Source of the DNA: Gammaproteobacteria bacterium
GTDB taxonomy: Bacteria > Pseudomonadota > Gammaproteobacteria > Acidiferrobacterales > Sulfurifustaceae
DNA length: 33,103 nt
Direction: 5' to 3'
Assembly (NCBI GenBank): GCA_016199745.1
Contig: JACQFZ010000037.1
Location: forward strand, 1 to 33,103
A program made the translations under genes and the position numbers. The notes below the pieces were generated by a model. The model worked only from the letters and a program-made list of their open reading frames with translations, was not told the DNA's origin and made no database searches. How positions within the stretch are numbered: the stretch's first letter is position 1; every line of letters starts with the position of its first letter. Of this stretch, positions 1-6,986 are shown piece by piece.

Positions 1-7
1 TGGCGCT

Positions 8-76
8 TGCATGCATGGCACACCTCGCTCTTTCGTCTCGACAACGAGAAGCGTGGCAGCACGTGCCATGCATGCA
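8..76. repeat. Inverted repeat, 14-bp perfect arms
   Basis: TGCATGCATGGCAC at 8-21 is the exact reverse complement of GTGCCATGCATGCA at 63-76, with a 41-nt spacer that itself has partial self-complementarity. A short T run follows at about 80-84. It could be a terminator of a gene lying left of the window or a palindromic repeat element. The arms are certain; the role is not. Confidence 0.6.
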
Positions 77-141
77 CGGTTTTTCCGGAAGAATAGATCA
101 GAATGCCGGGGAAGCTAGGAGGGAATGCGGGGAAACCTCAG

Positions 142-157
142 AGTCTGACCCCGATTT
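142..157. repeat. 16-nt repeat motif, copy 1
   Basis: AGTCTGACCCCGATTT occurs here and again, identically, at 13734-13749. Motifs of the form GGGGTCAGAnnnnAATTT are common next to REP-type repeats and REP-associated transposase genes in proteobacteria. No such transposase is seen in this window. Confidence 0.45.
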
Positions 158-452
158 TTTTGGGCGCTGTTTCCTCGTCCGCTGGGCGCAGCGCAAATAC
201 AAACGACTTCGGAGACACCATTTGCAGGCATGGGAATGGTTGCGTCGTGTCAAAGCGAAACAACCCACCTTGTTCGCGCACTGGCATCCGGCGTCAGCGG
301 TTGGACGATAGGAGCCGGATGAATCGAGAGGTTCCCGTCTGGTTCTGGGAGGGCGTGGGGGTGAGATTCCCCTGCGCTACTCAACTATTTCCCGCATCGA
401 ACTCTCTCGGAAAATAAATCAGTCAGCTTTTTTTTGCGAGCTTTCTTGCCTA

Positions 453-1505
453 TCAATTCGCTCGAGCATAAAGCTCTTCCCAGGCGCGTGGATGAGCTTG
501 CTCGAGGAAGCGCTGCGCCGAGACAACGGCTGTCTTGAAATACTTTTTGGCGCGCGGCGGAATTCCAGCTACGGCGGATTCGATCGCGCCCGGATGGCTC
601 TCGGCAAGCGCGGCACACAAGACGCATGCCTGGAATACATCTTTGTCCGATTTCGATTGGCGGCCGGTACGCAGGCGGGAGACGATGAGCTTGTGAATAG
701 CGAAACGCTCCGGCAACGGCACCCGTACCACGCAGCACCCTTCGCGGGCCAGCAGTGTGGCTGACTGGGATTCGGTCAGCAGGTAGCTAAGGTAAGGCAG
801 GCCGGTCGCGTGCGCCTTGAGCTCAGGCACCGACACAACTGGAAAATCGTCGTTGGTCGACGGCACCAAAAGGTCAACGTGAAACTGCGAACGACCGCGC
901 TGCTTGAAAGATGTCGACGGCTTTTTGCGATCAAGCGATGGCACTTCGACGAATGGAATACCGGAATCCTTTAGCATGTCGAGAAAGCTGTGCTCGGGAA
1001 GTTTTTCAAACGCGAGCGCTTCGCGCCGGGCGATGTCGATGTCTTCGGTGGCAAAAGCTGTTGCGCGAATACCAAGCCGGTTGAGCAATACGCCGTAAGC
1101 ATGCGAGCCGACAAGCATGCCGCCGGCCGCGAAGACACCGTGATTATGCAGACTTGCGAGCGTGGCGTAAGTTTTGGAATCGGCCAGACAGAAACCCTCC
1201 CGTCCTAACATACGCAGCGACCGCGCGATCTCCTTTAGCTCTTTAATCCGAGTGCGAATCTCGTCGGCGGCGGCATCGGCATCCATGCTTCCCGTCGGAC
1301 CGGCGAGATACCGTTCGCGCTTCTTACCTTCGGCGTCATAGAACTGATGAGTATAGAAGCGAAAACCGGAGGCATTCTCTCTCTGGATCACGGATCCGCC
1401 CGTTCCCACAAAAACCTCGCGCTGATTAAGCGCATAGCTTTCCAGATCGGCGTACAGCACGGTCAGCGAGCGATGATGCAGTGTATAAAGTGGCGACATC
1501 GGCAT
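453..1505 (-). CDS. Nucleotidyltransferase-fold protein, NTP_transf_8 / GSU2403 type
   Basis: This 350-residue soluble protein resembles the GSU2403-type nucleotidyltransferase-fold family (NTP_transf_8). The family is predicted to have a DNA polymerase beta-like fold; its substrate is unknown to me. Visible traits are an N-terminal helical part with a basic stretch (KKRERYLAGP, about 60-70), a central GTGG/GSHAYGVLL segment that fits the family's nucleotide-binding core (about 130-140), an acidic EDIDIARRE stretch about 15 residues later that suits metal binding, and a FHVDLLVP strand after it. Candidate starts are ATG at 1505 and 1499; neither has a strong ribosome binding site. It stands alone, with no partner in an operon. 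A nested inverted repeat lies directly upstream and may be its operator. The family assignment is from pattern memory. Confidence 0.72.
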   Translation of the reverse strand: MPMSPLYTLHHRSLTVLYADLESYALNQREVFVGTGGSVIQRENASGFRFYTHQFYDAEGKKRERYLAGPTGSMDADAAADEIRTRIKELKEIARSLRMLGREGFCLADSKTYATLASLHNHGVFAAGGMLVGSHAYGVLLNRLGIRATAFATEDIDIARREALAFEKLPEHSFLDMLKDSGIPFVEVPSLDRKKPSTSFKQRGRSQFHVDLLVPSTNDDFPVVSVPELKAHATGLPYLSYLLTESQSATLLAREGCCVVRVPLPERFAIHKLIVSRLRTGRQSKSDKDVFQACVLCAALAESHPGAIESAVAGIPPRAKKYFKTAVVSAQRFLEQAHPRAWEELYARAN

Positions 1506-1517
1506 TGGACGATTTCT

Positions 1518-1555
1518 AGTATCCGTCAGTGTTAAAATCTAGTGGATACTGACGG
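1518..1555. promoter_or_regulatory. Two overlapping inverted repeats upstream of the nucleotidyltransferase-fold gene
   Basis: AGTATCC (1518-1524) pairs with GGATACT (1544-1550), and CCGTCAGT (1523-1530) pairs with ACTGACGG (1548-1555). The two dyads interlock, so the same pair of words is present in inverted order. The site lies 13-50 bp upstream of the leftward start at 1505, where the promoter of that gene should be, and the spacer is AT-rich. It may be an operator, possibly for autoregulation. This is inference from position and symmetry. Confidence 0.5.
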
Positions 1556-1667
1556 CGTCTGTCAACCAATGATGATAACGGACATGTCGCCAACGCCTGA
1601 CGGGGCGATCGTTGCGCCAAACCGATAAACGCCCAATCCGTAATCAGCCGCTCGATGCAGGAAAAAA

Positions 1668-1811
1668 ATGACAAAACATATACGTGCCGCTCTGGATATT
1701 CGTAATTTATTCAACAGCGACATACAGGAAGCGCGCCTAGGCCCGACCTTGCCGGTAAATATGCCATTGCCTGGGCGCAACTTTTTACTAACGTTAGGTG
1801 TCGACTTATAA
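1668..1811 (+). pseudogene. C-terminal remnant of a TonB-dependent receptor
   Basis: The 47-codon open frame reads like the last two beta-strands of a TonB-dependent outer-membrane receptor: ALDIRNLFNSDIQEARLGP, then PLPGRNFLLTLGVDL and a stop. The NLF...EA...GP...PLPGR...L pattern is typical of the C-terminus of iron/siderophore receptors, which normally exceed 600 residues. An in-frame TAA lies at 1641-1643, and no continuation is visible upstream in another frame, so the body of the gene is gone. The ATG at 1668 is an internal Met rather than a true start. Short 84-codon open frames on the opposite strand here are shadows. Confidence 0.6.
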
Positions 1812-1846
1812 CGCAATTCACCACACGAGCATTGTGCCGGTCTTAG

Positions 1847-2617
1847 TTATTTCGAGGGTACGCCATCTATTAGTGCTGGCACGTACGCCGGACTGTCCCA
1901 TATTTTGTTATGACTAACACCGGTGATGCCGGTAAGTACAGCGATACCTTTGGGAAAACGAGAAAGAAGGCGCATCGTGCTTTCGCGAGGCACAATTTCA
2001 TCGTCTTCAACAGACAAAATCACAGTGGGGGCGCTTACTTTGGGCGCATAGCACCAAGATTCAAACTTGTCCCTGAGTAGCCACCGTATAGGAAAGTAAG
2101 GAAACTTCTTCGCAGCGATATCCACTAGGCTGTCGAAGGGCGACACAAGAACGAGGCGTGCTACCGGGCGCACGCTAGCGAGGTGGATGGCAACTCCACT
2201 GCCTAAGCTGCGACCAATGACAACGACGTTTTTGTGATCTGAGTGTACTTTATCAAAAAGCGCAAGCGCATCTGCGATCAAGAACTCTTCCGATGGTGTT
2301 CCGGTGCTACCGCTGTATCCTCGGTAGTGAAGCAAATAAAGCGAGTGATTGGGAAACGCACCGGAAAGGATCGGCAATTTGGCGGAGGCATCTTCCGCGT
2401 TGCCACCGAAATACAACAAGGCGTTGTCGCTGTCGAGCATTCTTGTTGAAACTTTGAGTTCGGCACCAGGGACATGCAGTGTGGTCGTTCTCTTGTCCGC
2501 ACCCGCATCTGTCTGTGTAGGGAAGTAAATTAGCGATCGTTGGAAGAAGAAGATTGCAATACACACACCTACGTATAGGACAACGAGTGTAATGGCGACG
2601 CCAAGTAGAATTTGCAT
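1847..2617 (-). CDS. Membrane-anchored alpha/beta hydrolase
   Basis: This 256-residue protein has one N-terminal membrane helix (about 5-25) followed by an alpha/beta-hydrolase domain. FGGNAED (about 70-76) fits the oxyanion-hole loop, and LHYRGYSGSTGTPSE (about 96-110) is typical of the ABHD13/ABHD17 (BEM46-like) subgroup. The nucleophile elbow GRSLGSG puts the catalytic Ser at about 137. The acid is in SVEDDEIVP (Asp 205 or 206) and the His in GVSHNKIW (about 236), so the triad is complete. These enzymes are serine hydrolases of lipid or thioester substrates; the substrate here is unknown. The ATG at 2617 has no clear ribosome binding site, but no better start keeps the membrane helix. Confidence 0.82.
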   Translation of the reverse strand: MQILLGVAITLVVLYVGVCIAIFFFQRSLIYFPTQTDAGADKRTTTLHVPGAELKVSTRMLDSDNALLYFGGNAEDASAKLPILSGAFPNHSLYLLHYRGYSGSTGTPSEEFLIADALALFDKVHSDHKNVVVIGRSLGSGVAIHLASVRPVARLVLVSPFDSLVDIAAKKFPYFPIRWLLRDKFESWCYAPKVSAPTVILSVEDDEIVPRESTMRLLSRFPKGIAVLTGITGVSHNKIWDSPAYVPALIDGVPSK

Positions 2618-2693
2618 AGTGGTTATGCGCGTATATTTTGTGGTACGCCATTTTTAGTGAACTGCAAAATCAAATGCATTGACTTCGGTAGTA

Positions 2694-2828
2694 TCAGCGA
2701 CAATGGCGCCGGTCCGCGGCGAAATCGATCGGGTTGCCGAGCGTATCGACGATCGTGAGAATCTTAGTGCCGAATCCGTCGCGCGAACGGCCCAGTGCTT
2801 GTGCGCCAGCTTTTTTGGTACCGGACAC
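2694..2828 (-). pseudogene. IS5-type transposase fragment
   Basis: On the minus strand this 45-codon stretch reads KKAGAQALGRSRDGFGTKI followed by LTIVDTLGNPIDF. That is the well-known segment of IS5-family DDE transposases (consensus ALGRSRGGFGTKIH..VDA.GNP..F), which carries one of the catalytic Asp residues. After DF the frame shifts: another frame continues TGAIVADTTE, which fits the following transposase consensus TGGQ..D.TQ. Only a small internal piece of the usual gene remains. Its upstream side is cut by the MITE-like element starting at 2829. Confidence 0.75.
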
Positions 2829-3031
2829 GAATGGCACTTAACTTAAAGCAAAAACCGAGATGTGTCAGCCGCCACTCCCTCCCCCTCAGGCGGAGGACCG
2901 GGTGGGTGTGGATTTTTTTTTAGCCATTGCAACCCATCCCCATCCTGTCCTTCCCCTTGAAGGGGAAGGGACCTGCTAATAACTTCAGGTGGACGATTTA
3001 GTAACATAGTTTAGTTAAGTAAGTACCATTC
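2829..3031. mobile_element. MITE-like element, copy A
   Basis: This 203-bp element has no coding capacity. The left end is GAATGGCACTTAACTTAA and the right end, reverse complemented, is GAATGGTACTTACTTAAC. The interior has short C/G-rich palindromic blocks (CTTCCCCTTGAAGGGGAAG near 2949) and a module ACCTGCTAATAACTT that recurs at 9.57 and 13.54 kb. It abuts the IS5-type fragment. The flanks are only loosely similar (GGTACCGGACAC left, GGTAGCGTCCGC right), so no clean target-site duplication is visible, unlike copies B and C. It is probably the oldest copy. Confidence 0.75.
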
Positions 3032-3146
3032 GGTAGCGTCCGCTTTATTTCCCTTATTTTATTCTTTGACTTGGATCAGCTTTTTGCGGCTCCGGCTCTC
3101 TCTTGGACGAGGAGAGGGAGTATTGGCGGATACGCTTGAGCTTTTG

Positions 3147-3165
3147 CTTAAGTTATGTGTCATCC
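3147..3165. repeat. Degenerate MITE end
   Basis: CTTAAGTTATGTGTCATCC resembles the right MITE end CTTAAGTAAGTGCCATTC with a few changes, and like copy C it is preceded by a T-rich GCTTTTG-type sequence. No matching left end is seen nearby except those of copy A. Confidence 0.35.
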
Positions 3166-3192
3166 ACCCTGGCACCTTTAATTCTGTTTTAA

Positions 3193-3477
3193 GTCGTTTC
3201 TAGCTTCTTTAACTTCCCGCGCGGCCACGAAGAAAATGTCATCAACGGTCAACGATATTGGCAGCTAGAGTCATCGCGCCGGTATCGTCAGCTCGCGTAT
3301 TTTTATAGCGCCGTACAGAGTGTTGAACGTGATCTCTGTTTCATCGACCCGATCCGCGCTCATGCGCGTTGTCGGCTAGCTGTTTGTGCCTTATCGACCG
3401 GTGAAAAATCGGTTTACTCGCAGGTGGGCGAGGAGATTGAACTGTTATACAAAACCTTCGAAAGGAGATTTGAGTGA
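3193..3477 (+). pseudogene. ORF fragment coupled to the secreted nuclease gene
   Basis: A 94-codon open frame without an ATG runs from just after a stop at 3190-3192 to a TGA at 3475-3477. It reads RGHEENVINGQRYWQLESSR, later YFYSAVQSVERDLCFIDPIR, and ends YKTFERRFE. The composition is that of a helical soluble protein, not random shadow coding. Its stop overlaps the GTG start of the next gene (GTGA), the usual sign of translational coupling. I do not recognise the family. The 5' part seems lost, perhaps through the MITE insertion or a frameshift just upstream. It could also be a chance open frame. Confidence 0.35.
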
Positions 3478-4415
3478 GCTGCCTTATAAAAAAACTCATG
3501 CGCCATCGACGACACACTAACTTAGATCAACCGAGCCGGCCCGCGACGGCGGCAAGTGCACGTTTAGCCTGGTTGCGCCTGATTTCTGGGCTCGCCTTAG
3601 GATGGTTAGCCATGGTCGCCACACCGGCGCAGGCGATTCAAATAACTGTTTTACAGTTCAATATGTGCGGCTGGGACGATAACCCCGAATGCGCTAATGA
3701 AGGCCGCGCACGATATATCTCGGTCGACATCTACCGGAGCCTTAAAGACAAAGGTTGGCCGCTCGTCGTTTCGCTGAACGAAGCTTGTAAGAATCAGGTC
3801 GACGCCGTTGCCGGCCTGACGAAGACCCATGACGGTATTTACTACGACGTGGTATTTCAAAAGAACAAACAGCCAGGCGCCACTTGTCAGTTCGGCAATG
3901 CGCTCATGATTAGAAGAGGGAGAACGGAATCACGGATTATTAGTCACGTCGCGGTACCTTATATCGCTACGCCGAGTGGGTTCGAGCCTCGAGGATTCGT
4001 TTGCGCCAGCATTAGAACTCCCGGGATGCACGTGTGCTCGACTCACTTGACGCCAGATAAGGAAGGGAGAGATTACAGCGGTGTCCGAAGTGCTCAAGTC
4101 GGAGAGCTCGTCCGGTACCTGACGAGACAGGGTTGGGCGCAATCCGGTGTTCGCACCTTAATCGCCGGCGACTTCAACGCCAAACCCGGTGCGGATGAGC
4201 TCGATCGAATTTACAAATCAAGCTATGGCGGCGGCGCCTGGGGCGTTTTCAACGAAGTCGATGGCTGTTGTTCAACTCGCGGTGGTGAATCCACTCACGG
4301 CAGCAGCAAGATCGATTACATTTTCTATTTCGGGAATTTTGTCTCGATGAGGGGGGACGCAACGTTAGCCCCGCATTCGGATCACGATCCGTTATGGGGT
4401 TGGATAACGTTGTAG
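3474..4415 (+). CDS. Secreted endonuclease/exonuclease/phosphatase-family enzyme
   Basis: This 313-residue protein belongs to the EEP fold shared by DNase I, sphingomyelinase and inositol phosphatases. It begins at a GTG with a strong AAAGGAG site 7 nt upstream. A basic N-region and a hydrophobic helix (about 33-50) ending TPAQA indicate export with cleavage near residue 54. Conserved EEP positions are visible in order: QFNMCG (Asn 63), LNEAC (Glu 103), CSTHLTP (His), AGDFNAKP (Asp, Asn) and the closing SDHDP. The catalytic set is therefore complete. Several Cys residues suit periplasmic or extracellular disulfides. The substrate, nucleic acid or phospho/sphingolipid, cannot be read from the sequence. 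Its start overlaps the stop of an upstream ORF fragment. Confidence 0.85.
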   Translation: MSCLIKKLMRHRRHTNLDQPSRPATAASARLAWLRLISGLALGWLAMVATPAQAIQITVLQFNMCGWDDNPECANEGRARYISVDIYRSLKDKGWPLVVSLNEACKNQVDAVAGLTKTHDGIYYDVVFQKNKQPGATCQFGNALMIRRGRTESRIISHVAVPYIATPSGFEPRGFVCASIRTPGMHVCSTHLTPDKEGRDYSGVRSAQVGELVRYLTRQGWAQSGVRTLIAGDFNAKPGADELDRIYKSSYGGGAWGVFNEVDGCCSTRGGESTHGSSKIDYIFYFGNFVSMRGDATLAPHSDHDPLWGWITL

Positions 4416-4445
4416 AAAGAACCAGGTGATCCCTCACACCGACCC

Positions 4446-4643
4446 GAATGGCACTTACTTAAGCCGCGGCACGCTCTAGCTCCCTCCCCCTCAGGGGGAG
4501 GGTTGGGGTGGGGGTGGGTTTTTTAGAAACAGGGATCTCGGTTATTGCTGCCATAAAACCCACCCCCACCCCAACCTCCCCCCTGAAGGGGGAGGAGTCA
4601 ATCGTGGCATCTGTTGTCGATGGCGCTTAAGTAAGTGCCATTC
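4446..4643. mobile_element. MITE-like element, copy B, with 11-bp target-site duplication
   Basis: This 198-bp non-coding element has perfect 19-bp terminal inverted repeats, GAATGGCACTTACTTAAGC. It is flanked by identical direct repeats CACACCGACCC at 4435-4445 and 4644-4654. The interior is itself a long imperfect palindrome of C/G tracts (4482-4520 against about 4557-4594), so almost the whole element can fold back. Eleven-bp duplications are typical of IS4-family transposition, which suggests an IS4-type transposase mobilised it; none is present in the window. Confidence 0.88.
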
Positions 4644-4650
4644 CACACCG

Positions 4651-4675
4651 ACCCCTCTCTCGATGGGAGAGGGGT
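4651..4675 (+). terminator. Hairpin, possible terminator
   Basis: ACCCCTCTC (4651-4659) pairs perfectly with GAGAGGGGT (4667-4675) over a 7-nt loop. It follows the nuclease gene and copy B, and precedes the HEAT-like gene. There is no U-tract, so it may instead be a palindromic repeat. Confidence 0.4.
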
Positions 4676-4706
4676 GATTAATCTATTCTAAGAAAGGGAC
4701 GCGCCC

Positions 4707-5774
4707 ATGAACCATTTTTCGTTGCGCAAATTGACGATCGGCATCGCCTTCAGTTTTTTTTCGGGGTTCGGGTTGGCACTGCTGATTCTTCACCATCCCG
4801 CGCATGAATGTAGCGTCACCACCGATAGCAACCGCGGCGATGTGACTGACGATCGTGCGGCCGGCGCAGCGTCGAACGATACGTCCGTTTTGGGCAAAAT
4901 CTCCCAGATATTGCCGTTTGACAGCACTGCCGCCGGATCAGTTTCGTCGGCGGAAGTACCAGCGTCTCTGGATCAACTGTGGGCGACGCTGATGGCGTCG
5001 TCAGCTGACGGGCAGACACTCGATAGGGAGGTGGTCGACCGGTTGCGCGAGTTGGTGCGGACGGATTCTGCGCTCTTGCACGAATTGCTTGGTCGTTACG
5101 ATCAATCGGATGAACAAGCTAAGCGCGCCCTGCAACTGGTGTTGTCAGATATCCAGCTGCCGGAAGTCGTCGCCTTCTCCGCGCGGCTCGCGACCCAGGG
5201 TGACGCTTCACAACGCCTGCGCGGATGGGAGTTGCTGGGCAGTCTTGGTGCCGACACGACGCAGGTACGCGAGTTGGTGAAGCAGACGTTGGCCACTGAG
5301 ACGAACCCGGATGTCTTGAGCCGTGCCATTGCCGTCCTTCGGCCTACCGTCGTCGAACAGACCGAGGCGCAGTCGATGGCAGCAAAGTTCACCGATTTGG
5401 CGCGGCATAACGATCCCGTGGTCAGAAGCGAAAGCTTGCGCGCCCTGGCGATATGGGACAAAACCGGTAACGCGGCGGAGGCCGGGCTTTATCAAGGTCT
5501 GTTGGATCAGTCATTAGAGGTACGCCGCGTGGCATTGTCCGTTGTCGGTGATACCCCATTGCGTTCGGAGCGGTTGAAAACGGCGTTAATGGACATGATT
5601 CAGAACGCGCATGAAACGCCGGACATCCAAGCCGCTGCTCTGGAGGCGCTGCAGCATTTCGCGCTAAACAGCAACGAGTATGCGCGTTACAACGAGGCGA
5701 GCGTGGAGGTCGAGCGGTATATGAAGGCGATAGCGCAGAACGTGGATGGCAATGGCGACGAAGAGAACCTCTGA
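4707..5774 (+). CDS. Membrane-anchored HEAT-like repeat protein, paralogue 1
   Basis: This 355-residue protein has one N-terminal hydrophobic helix (about 8-28), then a low-complexity linker, then an all-helical region from about 90 onward with HEAT/armadillo-like repeats. Repeat signatures include DPVVRSESLRALAIW and SLEVRRVALSVVGD. It has no catalytic motif. The topology predicts a periplasmic or outer-face scaffold held by the N-terminal anchor. It is a clear paralogue of the gene at 7953: shared words are LGRY / IGRY, VLSRAIAVL / VLSQAIAAL and RSERLKTAL / RSERLKATL in the same order. The next gene follows by about 45 bp on the same strand. Function unknown. Confidence 0.72.
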   Translation: MNHFSLRKLTIGIAFSFFSGFGLALLILHHPAHECSVTTDSNRGDVTDDRAAGAASNDTSVLGKISQILPFDSTAAGSVSSAEVPASLDQLWATLMASSADGQTLDREVVDRLRELVRTDSALLHELLGRYDQSDEQAKRALQLVLSDIQLPEVVAFSARLATQGDASQRLRGWELLGSLGADTTQVRELVKQTLATETNPDVLSRAIAVLRPTVVEQTEAQSMAAKFTDLARHNDPVVRSESLRALAIWDKTGNAAEAGLYQGLLDQSLEVRRVALSVVGDTPLRSERLKTALMDMIQNAHETPDIQAAALEALQHFALNSNEYARYNEASVEVERYMKAIAQNVDGNGDEENL

Positions 5775-5818
5775 GTCGTGTTTCAAATTTAACAATGCAT
5801 TTATTTGAGGAAAATTCT

Positions 5819-6805
5819 GTGACCGAATCACAATCCGTCAAAACGCCGTCACCGGCACATTCGACAACAAGTGCGATCAGGAACCGCCTGGTGGCGTTGA
5901 GTTTTATCAGTATCGGTTTATCAGCAACCGGTCCCGCATACGCCGCCTGGGGAGATGACACGATCTCGGCGATGGCCGGACCATGGCCGATTACGATAAA
6001 AACCTGTGCCCACGACGCCGGTGCGATCTGCTCGCTGACCTGGAGAGACAAACAATTTATCAACGATTTTGATCATGGTAGACAACTTCAATCCGCCTCG
6101 CATTTCGACGGCCGTGGCGAGGCGTTCAACCCGACCGAGGCCGGGGGATCGTATGACGGCCACAATTATGATGACCAAGGTCGCTTCCGGCCCCGCCCCA
6201 GCAGCAGCGTGCTCCAGGGAAAATGGACCAAGCGTAATGTGCTGGCGACGCAGACCCGCATGGCGTTTTGGGTTCCGGTCAACGACGTCAAGCTTTCGAA
6301 TCACATTCTGAACAAGCAGGTAACGATTGGTGCGCTCGGTTTGGCCCACGTCATCGAATACAGAACCCAGTTTACGATCCCTGCCAACGAAACTCATACC
6401 GCTGCCACGTTCGAAGCCGTCACCGGCTACATGCCGCCGGAATTCAGTAAATTCTGGACCTTGGACGTAAAGCATGGCGCATCACAAGTCCGCCCCTTAA
6501 CCGACGGCCCGGGCGAACAAAACTTGCCTATCATTTTTTCGACGCCGGACGGTAAGTGGGCGATGGGAATCTATTCGCCGGATTCCCCGCAAGCCACGTA
6601 TCCTGGAGCGGGTTACGGTCGCTGGAAATTTCGCGGAGTGGTGAAGTGGAACAACGTCTATCGCGTCAATGACCCGTCGAATCTCTCGGGAGCTTACCAC
6701 TTCCGTTCCTATGTGATTGTGGGATCGCTTGACAACGTTATTGTGTCGATGCGTCAGTTGCACGATGCCGTTGCGTCATCGACGAGTCAAAATAGCGGTT
6801 CATGA
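5819..6805 (+). CDS. Secreted protein of unknown function
   Basis: I choose the GTG at 5819 because GAGGA lies 7-8 nt upstream; the ATG at 5795 has no ribosome binding site. The 328-residue product has a long basic N-region, a hydrophobic core (about 25-42) and a likely cleavage after AYA, so it is exported. The mature part is rich in aromatic residues and beta-strand patterns, with a motif DFDHGRQLQSASHFDGRGEA followed by NPTEAGGSYDG. That motif recalls uncharacterised extracellular carbohydrate-related proteins, but I cannot place it in a named family. It probably shares a transcript with the HEAT-like gene upstream and ends before a strong hairpin pair. Confidence 0.68.
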   Translation: MTESQSVKTPSPAHSTTSAIRNRLVALSFISIGLSATGPAYAAWGDDTISAMAGPWPITIKTCAHDAGAICSLTWRDKQFINDFDHGRQLQSASHFDGRGEAFNPTEAGGSYDGHNYDDQGRFRPRPSSSVLQGKWTKRNVLATQTRMAFWVPVNDVKLSNHILNKQVTIGALGLAHVIEYRTQFTIPANETHTAATFEAVTGYMPPEFSKFWTLDVKHGASQVRPLTDGPGEQNLPIIFSTPDGKWAMGIYSPDSPQATYPGAGYGRWKFRGVVKWNNVYRVNDPSNLSGAYHFRSYVIVGSLDNVIVSMRQLHDAVASSTSQNSGS

Positions 6806-6809
6806 GTGA

Positions 6810-6880
6810 ATGCCGGTGCTGTCCGGCATCGCGGCGGTAGTGCTCAACGACGAGCATCCCGCCGCGACTCTCGCCTTTTT
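6810..6880 (+). terminator. Double hairpin with T-run between convergent genes
   Basis: ATGCCGG (6810-6816) pairs with CCGGCAT (6823-6829). A second, nested stem pairs CGCGGCG (6830-6836) with CGCCGCG (6860-6866), with an inner GCTC/GAGC, and is followed by TTTTT at 6876-6880. It lies 5 bp after the stop of the rightward gene, which fits a factor-independent terminator for it. A further GCATGC repeat sits at about 6904-6915. Confidence 0.6.
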
Positions 6881-6986
6881 GTTGACGACTAGTTTTGCAA
6901 ATGCATGCAAGCATGCTCGCCGGGGCGGCGGCACCGCTAGCGGGGGAGGGGCTTTACCTGTGCGCCGAGTTAATTGTCAACCCGCT

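Larger units (their letters stand above)
1..452. other. Intergenic region at window start
   Basis: No convincing gene is seen here. The open frames of about 100 codons in this stretch overlap each other in different frames and show no recognisable motif or good ribosome binding site. The region holds a long inverted repeat (8-76) and a 16-nt motif (142-157) that recurs near 13.7 kb. It ends in a T-rich tract just beyond the stop of the leftward gene at 453. Confidence 0.6.
4416..4706. other. Intergenic region carrying MITE copy B
   Basis: Apart from the MITE (4446-4643), its direct repeats and the hairpin at 4651-4675, nothing else is seen. A possible ribosome binding site AAAGGGA lies at about 4693-4699, ahead of the ATG at 4707. 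Confidence 0.6.

Noticed and set aside
15-417. Two overlapping plus-strand open frames of about 100 codons
   Set aside because: They lie in different frames over the same DNA, overlap an inverted repeat, and show no domain or ribosome binding site.
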